Shown: piece after piece, positions 36,260 to 37,250 of the stretch
How the letters are laid out: each line of letters opens with the position of its first letter
Numbering within the stretch: position 1 is the stretch's first letter
Source: Nitrosomonas mobilis
GTDB lineage: Bacteria; Pseudomonadota; Gammaproteobacteria; Burkholderiales; Nitrosomonadaceae
DNA: 37,250 nt
Reading direction: 5' to 3'
Assembly: GCF_900103035.1 (NCBI RefSeq)
Contig: NZ_FMWO01000011.1
Coordinates: 1 to 37,250, forward strand
The notes under the pieces: model-generated
What the model was told of the DNA's origin: nothing
What the model saw: only the letters and a program-made list of their open reading frames with translations
Database searches by the model: none
Made by a program: the position numbers and the translations under genes

Positions 36260-37250
36260 GGCTATGTCTGCATTAAACGTTGGAACTACCTTTTTGTCGA
36301 ATAGGCTGGAACCTTAAGACTGGAGGGTATAGTCATGGAAGCCACTGATTTTCGGGAGTGGTGGAAAAGATATCGCAACTTAATCGTCGTCAAAAAGAAC
36401 AGGCCAAACATTATCTGAGCGAGGCGAAGCCACAAGCTGTGGTTGTGAAATATCTTGAGGATTCTTTTGAGCCGAGTTGTCCGGTCTGCCAGGCGGATCG
36501 CCCTCATCGTTGGGGGCACCAGGCGGGGTTGCAACGTTTTCGCTGTTGCTTATGCAAGCACACATTCACGGCTATTTCGGGAACTCCTTTGGCCCGTCTG
36601 CGGCATAAGGAGCAGTGGTTGAATTACAGCGCAGCGTTGATTGAAGGTTTGACCGTGCGAGCTAGCGGCAGGCAATGCGGAATAGACAAAAACACCAGTT
36701 TTCGCTGGCGCCATCGGTTCCTGACTTTGCCGGCGGCTACTAAAGCCAACCACTTGCAAGGAATCATTGAGGCGGATGAGACCTTTTTTCCCTCTTCCTG
36801 CAAAGGTCAACGTCACCTGAATCGTCCACCGCGTAAACGCGGCAAGCAAATCCATGTACGTGGCACAGGCAAAGATCAGGTGCCGGTGCTGGTAGTACGC
36901 GACCGCTCTGGTGCAACAGCAGATTTCATGTTGAATGCGCTTGATAAAAAGACAATTGAGCCGTCTTTGCGGGCTATCCTGGCAAAAGATGCCATTTTCT
37001 GTAGTGATGGCGCTGCCGTCTACCGGTCTGTGGCTCATAGCCTCGGAATTACCCATCGCCCCGTCAATCTCTCTGCTGGAATTCGAGTCATTGCTGGTGT
37101 TTACCATATCCAGAATGTTAATGCCTACGACAGCAGACTTAAACAGTGGATGAAAAGATTTCATGGGGTCGCAACCAAATACCTGGAAAATTACCTGGGC
37201 TGGCGTAGATGGCTGGAACGTTGGGGTGGGCACAACTCGCCAATCATTGG
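36260..37250 (+). mobile_element. IS1595-family insertion sequence, left part (runs off the window)
   Basis: The element is recognised by its transposase. Its left end must lie between the last host-like codons of the truncated gene (about 36260) and the transposase start at 36335. GGCTATGTCTGCATTAA at 36260 is a plausible inverted-repeat tip, but the right end is outside the window, so neither the repeat nor the target duplication can be confirmed. The boundary given is an estimate. Confidence 0.6.
36335..37250 (+). pseudogene. IS1595-family transposase, frameshifted near its start and incomplete at the right edge
   Basis: The reading frame from 36358 to the window end is fully open and gives a classic IS1595 transposase. 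A zinc ribbon comes first (CPVCQADRPHRWGHQ...GLQRFRCCLCKHTF), then the DDE-type core with IIEADETFF (first Asp), FCSDGAAVY (second Asp) and HIQNVNAYDSRLKQWM followed by RFHGVATKYLENYLGWRRW. The natural ATG at 36335 has GGAGGG eight bases upstream, but its frame (MEATDFREWWKRYRN...) ends at a stop near 36416. One missing G in the run at 36358-36364 would restore EWVEKISQLNRRQ. A GTG at 36358 or 36361 could still start a nearly full-length protein. The track of start-to-stop frames would miss it because it has no ATG and no end. Confidence 0.85.

Overview
The window is a 37 kb piece of a bacterial chromosome with moderate GC. It is densely packed with housekeeping genes and almost certainly comes from a betaproteobacterium. 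A Nitrosomonas-like organism is my best guess, but that is inferred from gene order and gene types, not from a marker gene. The main pointers are the aa3 oxidase cluster with its DUF2970 and tiny assembly proteins, the pcnB-folK-deoxynucleoside kinase-panB-panC order, and the orn / M48 protease-pterin dehydratase-rsgA block.

Layout. 1-660 (minus): tRNA-Tyr, tRNA-Gly, tRNA-Thr and the start of EF-Tu, read from one strong promoter. 969-4013 (plus): nadA (NAD synthesis), an endonuclease/exonuclease/phosphatase-fold protein and cardiolipin synthase B. 4142-8345 (plus): pcnB, folK, a deoxynucleoside kinase, panB and panC, tightly packed. 8381-11508 (minus): glycogen/alpha-glucan phosphorylase and oligoribonuclease. 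11645-14171 (plus): Ste24-type membrane protease, pterin carbinolamine dehydratase and rsgA. 14183-14644 (minus): secreted FKBP-type isomerase. 14988-16971 (plus): a DolP-like two-BON lipoprotein and a GlcD-type FAD oxidase. 17120-23754 (minus): a complete aa3-type cytochrome c oxidase operon, in transcription order coxB, coxA, a 36-residue assembly protein, ctaG, DUF2970, coxC, SURF1, a Sco-like protein and heme O synthase. 24286-32000 (plus): YccA, the copper ATPase copA, a CopZ-like chaperone, accA, tilS, rfbB and rfbD, most of them overlapping or a few bases apart. 32002-35359 (minus): signal peptide peptidase, an OmpA-type lipoprotein and a ZevAB-like metal-uptake pair. 35456-37250: a gene that has lost its 5' part next to an IS1595-family element whose transposase carries a frameshift; the element runs off the window.

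How the genes fit together. Copper is the common theme of the centre. The oxidase needs CuA and CuB centres, built by Sco-like and Cox11 (ctaG) proteins, and the divergently placed copA-copZ pair handles cytoplasmic copper. Heme A supply looks split: heme O synthase is present, but heme A synthase (ctaA), often found between the Sco and cyoE genes, is absent here. The rest is core metabolism (NAD, folate, pantothenate, fatty acid, dTDP-rhamnose), RNA turnover and modification (pcnB, orn, tilS) and envelope maintenance.

I found no CRISPR array, prophage, toxin-antitoxin or defence system. The less ordinary items are non-coding or degenerate: a 14-bp perfect hairpin inside the oxidase operon, a 14-bp dyad in the coxB/yccA divergent promoter region, a 124-bp element with imperfect inverted ends after cyoE, and the IS-associated gene disruption at the right edge.
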